Assembly: GCA_003151895.1 (NCBI GenBank)
Contig: PLYX01000131.1
Location: 1-7,134 of the forward strand
Source of the DNA: Solirubrobacterales bacterium
Lineage (GTDB): Bacteria > Actinomycetota > Thermoleophilia > Solirubrobacterales > Solirubrobacteraceae
DNA length: 7,134 nucleotides
Direction of reading: 5' to 3'
A program made the translations under genes and the position numbers. Positions 1 through 5,694 of the stretch are shown here, in pieces. Below the pieces are notes generated by a model. The model did no database searches. It was not told the DNA's origin and was given only the letters and a program-made list of their open reading frames with translations. Numbering within the stretch: position 1 is the first letter of the stretch; each line of letters opens with the position of its first letter.

Positions 1-454
1 GATGGACTACGAGGTGTTCCTCGTGTCGCGCATCCACGAGCAGTGGACGCGCAACGGCGAGAGTCGCCGCGCGGTCGGCGAAGGGCTGGCGCTCACCGGG
101 CGGGTGGTGACGGCGGCCGCGGCGATCATGATCTGCGTGTTCCTGTCGTTCATGCTCGGCGAAAGCCGCGTCATCAAGGAGTTCGGCCTGGCCCTCGCCT
201 CGGCCGTGTTCCTCGACGCCGTGATCGTGCGCTGCCTGCTGCTGCCGGCGGTGCTCGACATCATTGGGAAGGCGACCTGGTCGATCCCCGGCTGGCTCGA
301 TCGGCTGCTGCCGCGCGTGAACATCGAGGGTGGCGCAACGCGCCTGCCTGTCCCCCTCCATGGGGGGAGCCCGGCGGACGAAGCGGAGTTCGCGACATTC
401 GCGACCGGCGAGAAGCCCGTGCCGGCCGGCACGCGCGGGGGGACGGAGAGCTGA
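1..454 (+). CDS. MMPL/RND-family transporter, C-terminal fragment
   Basis: This is the last 150 residues of an MMPL-family membrane exporter; the gene begins before the window, so the ATG at base 2 is an internal methionine. What is seen: MDYEVFLVSRI at the left edge, which matches the conserved (S)MDYEVFL motif of MMPL proteins. It is followed by a transmembrane stretch at about residues 33-52 (TAAAAIMICVFLSF), the KEFGLALASAVFLDAVIVR helix at 60-77, and the usual PGWLDRLLPRVNIEG ending at 96-110. Family members are proton-driven exporters of lipids or other hydrophobic compounds in the inner membrane; the substrate here cannot be told. Residues 111-150 are a low-complexity Gly/Pro/Glu tail beyond the conserved family end, and part of it (about 116-123) is encoded by a hairpin repeat. 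The stop (452-454) lies 5 bp before the next gene's GTG, suggesting one transcript and translational coupling. Confidence 0.9.
   Translation, partial: MDYEVFLVSRIHEQWTRNGESRRAVGEGLALTGRVVTAAAAIMICVFLSFMLGESRVIKEFGLALASAVFLDAVIVRCLLLPAVLDIIGKATWSIPGWLDRLLPRVNIEGGATRLPVPLHGGSPADEAEFATFATGEKPVPAGTRGGTES
346..369 (-). repeat. Hairpin repeat, copy 1 (inverted relative to copy 2)
   Basis: This is a 24-bp sequence that can fold as a hairpin with stem TCCCCC (351-356) and GGGGGA (363-368) around a 6-nt loop. Read on the minus strand it matches 1273-1296 at 22 of 24 positions, and both differences lie in the loop. It is in-frame within the 3' end of the MMPL gene, where it encodes roughly VPLHGGS in a tail outside the conserved domain. 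Strand is given so that both copies read in the same sense (CTCCCC first, ACAGGC last). Confidence 0.7.
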
Positions 455-459
455 GCAAG

Positions 460-2643
460 GTGCGCGGAGGGCTGGTAGCGGCCCTCGTGTGCATGGCCCC
501 ACTCGGCGCAACGCCACCCGCGGCGCTCGCCGCCGGCGCGCACTCGACCGGTGCGCGCCGGGCGCCATTGCGCTCGGCGTCCTCACCCTCGACGTCACCC
601 TCGCCCTCGACATCACGCTCGGCACTCGTCGTTTTCCTCTCCCCCGGCGAGCCGCTTGGGGGTCGCTCCGAAAGCGACGTGATCGAGCGCGAGCTCGACT
701 CGATCCCAACGCTCTCGACCGGCATCCTCAGCGCCACCCAAGGCTCCTATACCACCGCGCAGATGGCGCTCGACATCACGCAAGGGGCCCGAGTATCAGG
801 CTCCGCGTACAAACCTTCCAACCCTCCCTTCCTGCGACTGCCCCTTCCGGGCGAGCAGGCGAACGGCAGTCAGGTGGAACCCTGGTCTGCGGTGCTCGCC
901 CGAGCGCACAGCGCTCCGCAGCTATTGGACCCTGGATTGCTGGCGACACAGATCCCCGGCGGCGGCGCCTACGTACCAGCCTCCGGGGTGGATACGGTCG
1001 ATGGGACGCTTGCCGCCGACCGGAGCGGCCACGTCGCGGCCGTGCTCGCCTCGTCGGGCACGCTGCTCGGCAGCGTCGAAGTACTGCGGGCGCACCACCG
1101 CCTCATCGTGGCCGACCTGCCCCTGGGCCCGGCCGGACTCGCCGATCTGCGCGCGCTCGCGGCCTCACGCCCCGCCGGGGAGCTGTTGGTCGCGATACAG
1201 CGATCTTTCGACGAGCCCAACAACGCAAGCGGCCAGGCCGGCAACGAACTCCTGTGGATCGCCTTCGCGGGTCTCCCCCCATTGCGGGGGACAGGCGGCC
1301 CCGGCGGTCGCGCGCTCACCTCGCAAACCACCAACCAGAGCGGCCTGATCGCCGCGATCGACGTCGCCCCCACGATCCTCCAGCACCTCGGCCTGCCGAT
1401 TCCGGCCGACATGCGCGGCAAGACCGTCCGGCTGGACGGCCACTTCGACGGCCAAGCCATACGCGCGCTGAAGGCGCGGCTCGGAGTGATCACCGCGCGG
1501 CGGCTGCCCGCGATCGCATGGCTCGTGGCCGCCTGGGCGCTGCTGCTCGCGGCCGCACGCCTGCCGCTCAAAGCGGTCGGACGCCCGCCACTCAACGCAG
1601 CCGGACGTCTGCCGCTCGATGCAGCCGGACGCCGCGCACGAGCAGCGTGGGCGATGCGAGTCGGCGCGCTCGCAATGCTCTGGGCTCCGGTCGCTGTCCT
1701 CATCCCGGCGGCGCTCGAGCCGAGCCGCACGGTCGAGTTCGCCCTGATCGTCGCGACCTGCTTCGCGCTGGCCGCGCTCACCGACCGCCTCATGGGGTGG
1801 CCGCGCGCGCCGATCGTGCCGGCCGTGGCGGCTGTGCTCGCGCTGAGCGTCGACGCGCTGGCCGGCACGCAGCTGCTGATGCGCTCCCTGCTGGGCCCCG
1901 ATCCGATCCTGGGGGCGCGCTTCTATGGGATCGGCAACGAGCTCAAGTCGGGGCTCGCGGTGCTCGTGTTCGCCGCCGTCGCCGCCGCGCTCTACCCGGC
2001 CGTGCGCTCACGCCGCGCGGCGAGCACGATGGCCTGCGCGGGCATCGTGCTCGCGGTCGTCGAGGGCTCCGCGCGCATCGGCGCGGGCGTGGGCGGCGTG
2101 ATCCTCGTGAGCGCCGGCGCCGCCGTGGCAACCGTGATGCTGCTCCCGGGCACACTCAACCGCAAGCGCGTGCTGATCGTGATGGCGGCGCCCGTCGCGG
2201 GACTGGTGGCGCTCGCCGCGCTCGACCTCGCCACAGCCCACGGTGGCGGGCACTTCACGGGCAGCGTGCTCGACGCCCGTTCGGCCGGCGACATCCGCGA
2301 CATCATCGTGCGCCGCTACGGCGCCGCGTGGGGCGAGCTGAAGAACCACCTGATGCCGGTAGCCACCGCGCTCGCGGTCATCGCCTCGGTGGTCGCGGTC
2401 CGCCGCCGGGAGCGAGTGTGCGAGCCCGTCGACTCCGACCCGGCCTGGCTCGCGGCGCTCGCCGGCGGCCTCACGGCGGGCGTGATCGGCGCGCTCACCG
2501 AGGACTCGGGACCCGTGCTGCTCGTCGTCGCCGTGTTCGCGCTCGGCTGTGTGCTCAGCTACCTGTGGGGCCAACCGCTCGGCGACCAGTCCGTCGGCGC
2601 CGGGGTGTCCAGCTCGTGGCGCGTAGATCGGCGACCGCGTTGA
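460..2643 (+). CDS. Conserved secreted/polytopic membrane protein with alkaline-phosphatase-like N-terminal domain
   Basis: The product is 727 residues from a GTG at 460, chosen because GGAGAG (445-450) lies 9 nt upstream and the first residues form a signal peptide (VRGGLVAALVCMAPLG, possible cleavage near ALAAGA, residues 22-27). ATG 493 is an alternative start. A Ser/Pro/Thr linker (39-55) precedes an extracytoplasmic region (about 56-345) opening LVVFLSP and ending AAIDVAPTILQHLGLPIPADMRG (298-320). This closing motif is typical of alkaline phosphatase/sulfatase-fold proteins, but I see no clear metal-ligand set, so catalysis is doubtful. From about residue 350 there are some 9-10 hydrophobic segments, with FYGIGNE (488-494) and EDSG (681-684). 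I recall a similar architecture with YYGIGNE and NDSG motifs in uncharacterised Firmicutes membrane proteins. The gene directly follows the MMPL gene, so a role in envelope polymer or lipid handling is plausible but unproven. It carries three kinds of internal repeat. Function unknown. Confidence 0.8.
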   Translation: MRGGLVAALVCMAPLGATPPAALAAGAHSTGARRAPLRSASSPSTSPSPSTSRSALVVFLSPGEPLGGRSESDVIERELDSIPTLSTGILSATQGSYTTAQMALDITQGARVSGSAYKPSNPPFLRLPLPGEQANGSQVEPWSAVLARAHSAPQLLDPGLLATQIPGGGAYVPASGVDTVDGTLAADRSGHVAAVLASSGTLLGSVEVLRAHHRLIVADLPLGPAGLADLRALAASRPAGELLVAIQRSFDEPNNASGQAGNELLWIAFAGLPPLRGTGGPGGRALTSQTTNQSGLIAAIDVAPTILQHLGLPIPADMRGKTVRLDGHFDGQAIRALKARLGVITARRLPAIAWLVAAWALLLAAARLPLKAVGRPPLNAAGRLPLDAAGRRARAAWAMRVGALAMLWAPVAVLIPAALEPSRTVEFALIVATCFALAALTDRLMGWPRAPIVPAVAAVLALSVDALAGTQLLMRSLLGPDPILGARFYGIGNELKSGLAVLVFAAVAAALYPAVRSRRAASTMACAGIVLAVVEGSARIGAGVGGVILVSAGAAVATVMLLPGTLNRKRVLIVMAAPVAGLVALAALDLATAHGGGHFTGSVLDARSAGDIRDIIVRRYGAAWGELKNHLMPVATALAVIASVVAVRRRERVCEPVDSDPAWLAALAGGLTAGVIGALTEDSGPVLLVVAVFALGCVLSYLWGQPLGDQSVGAGVSSSWRVDRRPR
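586..621 (+). repeat. 18-bp tandem duplication in the Ser/Pro linker
   Basis: Two adjacent 18-bp units (586-603 and 604-621) agree at 16 of 18 positions and encode PSTSPS and PSTSRS, residues 43-54 of the membrane protein. This is a recent or maintained duplication of a low-complexity linker between the signal peptide and the folded extracellular domain. Confidence 0.75.
1273..1296 (+). repeat. Hairpin repeat, copy 2
   Basis: Stem TCCCCC (1274-1279) and GGGGGA (1286-1291) enclose a 6-nt loop, followed by CAGGC. It matches the reverse complement of 346-369 at 22 of 24 positions. It is in-frame and encodes LPPLRGTG (residues 272-279 of the membrane protein). It sits just after IAFAG, at a loop ahead of the conserved TTNQSGLIAAIDVAPT segment, where extra residues would be tolerated. 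Confidence 0.7.
1558..1629 (+). repeat. Three tandem 24-bp repeats (8-residue repeat)
   Basis: Units 1558-1581, 1582-1605 and 1606-1629 encode RLPLKAVG, RPPLNAAG and RLPLDAAG, residues 367-390 of the membrane protein, followed by RRARAAW. The array falls in the basic loop between the first and second hydrophobic segments of the membrane domain (about 350-366 and 401-420). The units differ by several substitutions, so the expansion is not very recent or is under protein-level selection. Confidence 0.8.
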
Positions 2644-3071
2644 GCGAAGCTGAAGAAGGCGCTCATAGACGGCTGCGGATCATCGGCGAGTTGACGATCC
2701 CGCTCTCGGAGGTGACAGTGCGCACAAGCCGCTCCTCCGGCCCGGGGGGACAGCACGCCAATGTCACCGCCTCCCGTGTGGAAGCGAGCTTCGACGTGCT
2801 CGCCTCGTCCACGCTGACCGACACACAGCGCGACCGGGTGCTGGCGCGCGTTGGGCCGCGAGTGGTGGCGATCGCACAGGACGAGCGATCCCAAGCACGC
2901 AACCGTGAGTTGGCTCTAACTCGCTTGAGCGAGCGGCTCGCGAGGGCGCTCACTGTTCCCAAGCGCCGCCGCGCCACCCGTCCCACCGCGGCGTCGCGCG
3001 AGCGACGCCTTCAAGCCAAGCGCAAGGGGACTGAACGCAAGCGCGAGCGCCGCCCGCCCGAGGACTCCTGA
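2640..3071 (+). CDS. arfB: Peptidyl-tRNA hydrolase ArfB (YaeJ/ICT1-type ribosome rescue factor)
   Basis: The product is 143 residues, close to the 140 of E. coli YaeJ/ArfB. It is a codon-independent release factor: it enters ribosomes stalled on non-stop mRNA and hydrolyses the peptidyl-tRNA. Seen in order: LTIPLSEVTVRTSRSSGPGGQHAN with the catalytic GGQ at residues 36-38 (2745-2753), then DERSQARNRELALTRL at about 81-96, corresponding to the YaeJ segment EYRSQELNREAALARL. A Lys/Arg-rich tail from about 103 (KRRRATRPTAASRERRLQAKRK) matches the YaeJ tail that occupies the mRNA channel. It lacks the stop-codon-reading domains of RF1/RF2. The start is uncertain. TTG 2640 overlaps the upstream stop (TTGA) and preserves the expected N-terminal strand. 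TTG 2691 is a later alternative; GTG 2712 or 2718 would remove that strand. After GGQ the sequence is HANVTAS where YaeJ has HVNKTS. Confidence 0.9.
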   Translation: MSEAEEGAHRRLRIIGELTIPLSEVTVRTSRSSGPGGQHANVTASRVEASFDVLASSTLTDTQRDRVLARVGPRVVAIAQDERSQARNRELALTRLSERLARALTVPKRRRATRPTAASRERRLQAKRKGTERKRERRPPEDS

Positions 3072-3176
3072 GGCGCACAGAGCGTCGCCCCACACCTGGG
3101 GAGGACTGCCGAAGAGGTGGCTGGAGAGGCTGTTCGCGCTCGCCGAGTACCGCGAGTCCATCGTACGCGCGGTTTC
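3072..3176. other. Convergent intergenic gap without a clear terminator
   Basis: This is 105 bp between the 3' ends of arfB and gad. Only weak inverted repeats are visible: CCCC (3088-3091) with GGGG (3098-3101), and CTCGC (3139-3143) with GCGAG (3152-3156). Neither is followed by a T-run on either strand, so no intrinsic terminator can be supported. Confidence 0.5.
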
Positions 3177-4604
3177 TCAGTATCCCGTGTTGGTCTTGAC
3201 ACGTTTGCGATCTGACTCGTGCAGGCGACCCTTCTTCTTGAGCGTTGCGCACGCTTCCACGATGTCGGCGCCGAGCGTCGTCACGAGCGAGTGCCCGAGT
3301 GTCTGCTTGACGAGCGCGCGCATGATCTTGACGTGCTCGGCGTTGGGTGGCAGCGTGTAGGCGGGGAGCATCCAACCTCGCTCGGCCGCGAGTTGCGCCG
3401 CGACGTCGAACTCGTCATAGTCGTGCTCTCCGGTGAGCTGGAAAGCGACGAGCGGAAGCTGCTCGTCCTGCTCGCCGCCGATCAGGGTGAAGTCGCCGGT
3501 CGCTGCGATCTCCTTGACGAGGGTGCGCGCGTTGTACTGCATCGTCTCCATGATGTAACGGTAGCCGTCGTGCCCGTAGCGCACGAAGTTGTAGTACTGC
3601 GCGAGCACCATCGCTGAGCCGGTCGAGAAGTTCAGCGTGAACGTCGCGTCACGCTTGCCGAGGTAGTTCTCATAGAAGACGAGATCGTCGGGAAGGTCGC
3701 CGGCTTCCCTGAACACCAGCCAACCGATGCCGGGGTAGACGAGCCCGAACTTGTGGCCGGAGACGTTGATCGAACGAACCTGCTCGAGCCGGAAGTCCCA
3801 CTCGGTGTGCGGATACAGGAACGGCCAAACGAAGCCGCCGCTGGCAGCGTCGACGTGCAGGGGAACGTCCAGTCCCTTCTCGTTCTTGAGCCTTACGAGG
3901 TAGTCGTTGATCCCTGTGATGTCGTCGGCGTGCCCTGTGAACGTGGTTCCGAGCACGGCCGCGACTCCGATCGTGTTCTCATCCACGTGGGGCTCCACGT
4001 CTTCGGGACCGATTGTGTACTTGTCCCTCTTCAAAGGGACTATGCGCGGCTCGACGTCGAAGTAGCGGCAGAACTTCTCCCACACGACGTGCACGTCGCC
4101 GCCGAACACCAAGTTGGGGCGGCCGACCGACTTTTTGGCCGCCTCGCGTCGCTGGCGCCACTTCCACTTCAGCGACAGCGCGCCGAGCATGATCGCCTCC
4201 GAGGAGCCCTGCGTGCGCGCGCCGGTCGTCTTGCCGGGAGCGTGGAACAGGTCGGCGAGCATCCTGATGCAGCGCTGCTCGATCTCGGCGGTCTGCGGGT
4301 ACTCGGCGTGGTCGATGAAGTTCGTGTGCAGGTTTTCCGCGATGATGCGGTCGGCCTCGGGCTCCATCCAGGTGGTCACGAACGTCGCGAGATTGCGCAT
4401 CGGGATGCCGTCGAGCACCATCTCCTTTTCGATCAATCCCTGCGCTTCCTCGGCGGACATGCCGATCTTCGGCAGCTTGTGATCGGGAGCGGGCTCGAGC
4501 AGGTAGCGGTTGCCGTAGCGCTTCTCCAGGCGCTCGATCTGCTCGCGCGTTAATTGGGGCCCGCCCCCGTCGTCGTGGCCGGCTCGCTGCTGATGGGACG
4601 CCAT
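3177..4604 (-). CDS. gad: Glutamate decarboxylase (PLP-dependent, group II)
   Basis: This is a complete 475-residue enzyme (E. coli GadB has 466) that converts L-glutamate to GABA and CO2, consuming a proton; it is cytoplasmic and often linked to acid tolerance or GABA metabolism. Seen: NLATFVTTWMEPE (71-83), DHAEYPQTAEIE (98-109), the PLP-phosphate segment QGSSEA (132-137), HVDAASGGF (250-258) with the Asp that pairs with the PLP nitrogen, and SINVSGHKFGL (278-288) with PLP lysine K285. MRALV at 428-432 places an Arg where GadB has its active-site Arg422. FVTTWMEPE and SINVSGHKFGLVY read more like plant and actinobacterial GADs than E. coli GadB. The C-terminus (VKTNTGY) lacks the GadB His465 and a plant-type calmodulin-binding tail. 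The start is the only upstream ATG in frame; its ribosome binding site is weak. No glutamate/GABA antiporter is in the window. By eye the gene is less GC-rich than its neighbours. Confidence 0.96.
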   Translation of the reverse strand: MASHQQRAGHDDGGGPQLTREQIERLEKRYGNRYLLEPAPDHKLPKIGMSAEEAQGLIEKEMVLDGIPMRNLATFVTTWMEPEADRIIAENLHTNFIDHAEYPQTAEIEQRCIRMLADLFHAPGKTTGARTQGSSEAIMLGALSLKWKWRQRREAAKKSVGRPNLVFGGDVHVVWEKFCRYFDVEPRIVPLKRDKYTIGPEDVEPHVDENTIGVAAVLGTTFTGHADDITGINDYLVRLKNEKGLDVPLHVDAASGGFVWPFLYPHTEWDFRLEQVRSINVSGHKFGLVYPGIGWLVFREAGDLPDDLVFYENYLGKRDATFTLNFSTGSAMVLAQYYNFVRYGHDGYRYIMETMQYNARTLVKEIAATGDFTLIGGEQDEQLPLVAFQLTGEHDYDEFDVAAQLAAERGWMLPAYTLPPNAEHVKIMRALVKQTLGHSLVTTLGADIVEACATLKKKGRLHESDRKRVKTNTGY

Positions 4605-4669
4605 GCGCGGCGATCATACGCCCACTGACGCACTCTGCATGGGTAAGAAGTCAAGACTAAGAGCCAAGA

Positions 4670-4686
4670 ATAAGACTCAGTCTTAT
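4670..4686. promoter_or_regulatory. Perfect palindrome, candidate Fur/Zur-family operator
   Basis: ATAAGACT-C-AGTCTTAT is a perfect 8-1-8 inverted repeat, and its inner TAAGACT-C-AGTCTTA has the 7-1-7 geometry of Fur-superfamily boxes (compare the PerR box TTATAATNATTATAA). Outer pairs C4664/G4692, C4665/G4691 and A4667/T4689 extend it imperfectly to 29 bp. A direct AAGACT copy lies 19 bp upstream (4653-4658), inside AGTC-AA-GACT (4649-4658). It is in the divergent region, 18 bp before the metal-binding lipoprotein start, so a metal-responsive repressor is the natural candidate. The sequence does not match a Zur, Fur, MntR or IdeR consensus I know, so the regulator is unassigned. Confidence 0.6.
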
Positions 4687-4689
4687 GAT
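4684..4689 (+). promoter_or_regulatory. Possible -10 element for the metal ABC operon
   Basis: TATGAT matches TATAAT at 5 of 6 positions and overlaps the right end of the palindrome, so repressor binding would block it. I see no good -35 hexamer at 16-18 bp spacing. Transcription from it would start near 4696 and leave only a very short leader before ATG 4705. Confidence 0.3.
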
Positions 4690-4704
4690 AGGTTGCCGAT
4701 CGTA

Positions 4705-5694
4705 ATGGGGTTACACAGGTTGAATAGGAGCTCCCGCTCCGCAGGGCGAGGAGGTTCTAGAAGTCGTCCGCGACCACGGTTGAGTCAGATCGTGCTGATG
4801 ATGGTCGCGTGCGGAGGCGCAGTTTGGGCAGCGGGCTGTGGCAGCAGCGGCCCTGGGGCGTCGCCGGGGGCGAATGGCCGCGTGCAGGTGGTGGCGGCGG
4901 AGAACTTCTGGGGCAGCATCGCCGCGCAGCTCGGCGGGGACCGGGTGGACGTGAGGAGCATCATCGTCAATCCGGGTACGGACCCGCACAGCTATCAGCC
5001 GACAGCGCAGGACGCGCGCGCGGTGGCGGGCGCGTCCCTGGCGATCGTGAACGGGCTGGGCTATGACAAATGGATGGCGCAGCTGCTGGCCGCGAGCCCG
5101 GTGAGCGGGCGGGTGGTGCTGGACGTAGGGCAGTTGGTGGGATTAAAAGACGGAGACAACCCACATCAGTGGTACGCCCCGGCGAGTGTGTACAAGGTGA
5201 TTGATCAGATCGTGGCCGCCTACGACAAGCTCGATCCCCCGTACGCTGCCTACTTCGCGCAGCAGAAGCAGACCTTCGAGACCCAGGGACTCGCGCACTA
5301 CAACGAACTGCGTCAGGAGATCCGCTCGAAGTATGCGGGCACGCCAGTGGGCTATAGCGAGAGCATCTTCCGGCCGCTCGGCGAAGATCTGGGGCTCAAG
5401 CTGCTGACGCCGTACAGCTTCTCCAAGGCGGTCGCCGAGGGCACTGAAGTAACGGCGCAGGACAAGCAGACGGTCGACGAACAGGCCGAAGACCGCAAGG
5501 TGAAGGTGTGGGTGTTCAACAGCCAGAACGTGACCCCTGACGTGCAGCGCGTGAACGAAATCGCCAGAGCGAAGGGCATCCCAATCGCGACGGTCACCGA
5601 GACGCTGTCGCCGGCGCCGTACAGCTTCGAGCAGTGGCAGGTGGGGGAGCTGGAAGGACTGGCGAAGGCGCTGCACGAGGCCACGGGCTCCTAG
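4705..5694 (+). CDS. Metal ABC transporter substrate-binding lipoprotein (ZnuA/TroA family)
   Basis: This is 329 residues from ATG 4705, probably anchored outside the membrane and passing Zn2+ or Mn2+ to the permease. An open frame continues to ATG 4603, but that stretch contains the palindromic operator and does not read like protein, so ATG 4705 is preferred; TTG 4720 is an alternative. The N-terminus is long and Arg-rich, then a hydrophobic run ends in a lipobox WAAGC with Cys45. Family ligand motifs: DPHSYQP (His95) and NPHQWYAP (His154). The third site, usually His or Glu, is GYSESIF with Glu219. The fourth region reads VFNSQNVTPD (270-279), without the acidic residue at the usual spot, though Asp279 is close. 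No His/Asp-rich loop is present. TPYSFSKAVAEGTE and TVTETLSPAPYSFEQWQ match what I recall of an actinobacterial subgroup. First gene of the operon. Confidence 0.9.
   Translation: MGLHRLNRSSRSAGRGGSRSRPRPRLSQIVLMMVACGGAVWAAGCGSSGPGASPGANGRVQVVAAENFWGSIAAQLGGDRVDVRSIIVNPGTDPHSYQPTAQDARAVAGASLAIVNGLGYDKWMAQLLAASPVSGRVVLDVGQLVGLKDGDNPHQWYAPASVYKVIDQIVAAYDKLDPPYAAYFAQQKQTFETQGLAHYNELRQEIRSKYAGTPVGYSESIFRPLGEDLGLKLLTPYSFSKAVAEGTEVTAQDKQTVDEQAEDRKVKVWVFNSQNVTPDVQRVNEIARAKGIPIATVTETLSPAPYSFEQWQVGELEGLAKALHEATGS

Noticed and set aside
770..785. TCGACATCACGC also present in the 18-bp duplication region
   Set aside because: The match is only 12 bases of common codons, with no extended similarity.
969..1868. 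Long minus-strand open frame of 299 codons
   Set aside because: It is Ser/Ala/Arg-rich with no recognisable motif and lies wholly antisense to a gene with a signal peptide, membrane segments and conserved motifs.
330..2639. Very long plus-strand open frame upstream of and continuous with arfB
   Set aside because: It is an Arg/Pro-rich shadow of the membrane-protein frame, a common result of high GC. Only the part from about 2640 shows protein-family similarity.
3088..3101. CCCC-GGGG inverted repeat as a terminator or another hairpin repeat
   Set aside because: It has a four-base stem, no T-run on either strand, and flanks that do not match the two clear repeat copies.
3105..3230. Open stretch reading PKRWLERLFALAEYRESIV in the arfB-gad gap
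   Set aside because: It looks helix-like but has no start codon or ribosome binding site and runs into the antisense of gad; too short to support a gene or pseudogene.
3753..4553. Plus-strand open frame of 266 codons antisense to gad
   Set aside because: The minus strand encodes a full-length glutamate decarboxylase with all catalytic motifs; the plus frame has no family features.
4603..4704. Earlier start (ATG 4603 or ATG 4639) for the metal-binding lipoprotein
   Set aside because: It would put the perfect palindrome and -10-like site inside the gene and add about 34 residues in front of the signal sequence.
4727..4740. GGAGC-GCTCC small hairpin near the start of the lipoprotein gene
   Set aside because: A five-base stem in G/C-rich coding DNA is expected by chance; no evidence of a riboswitch or attenuator.
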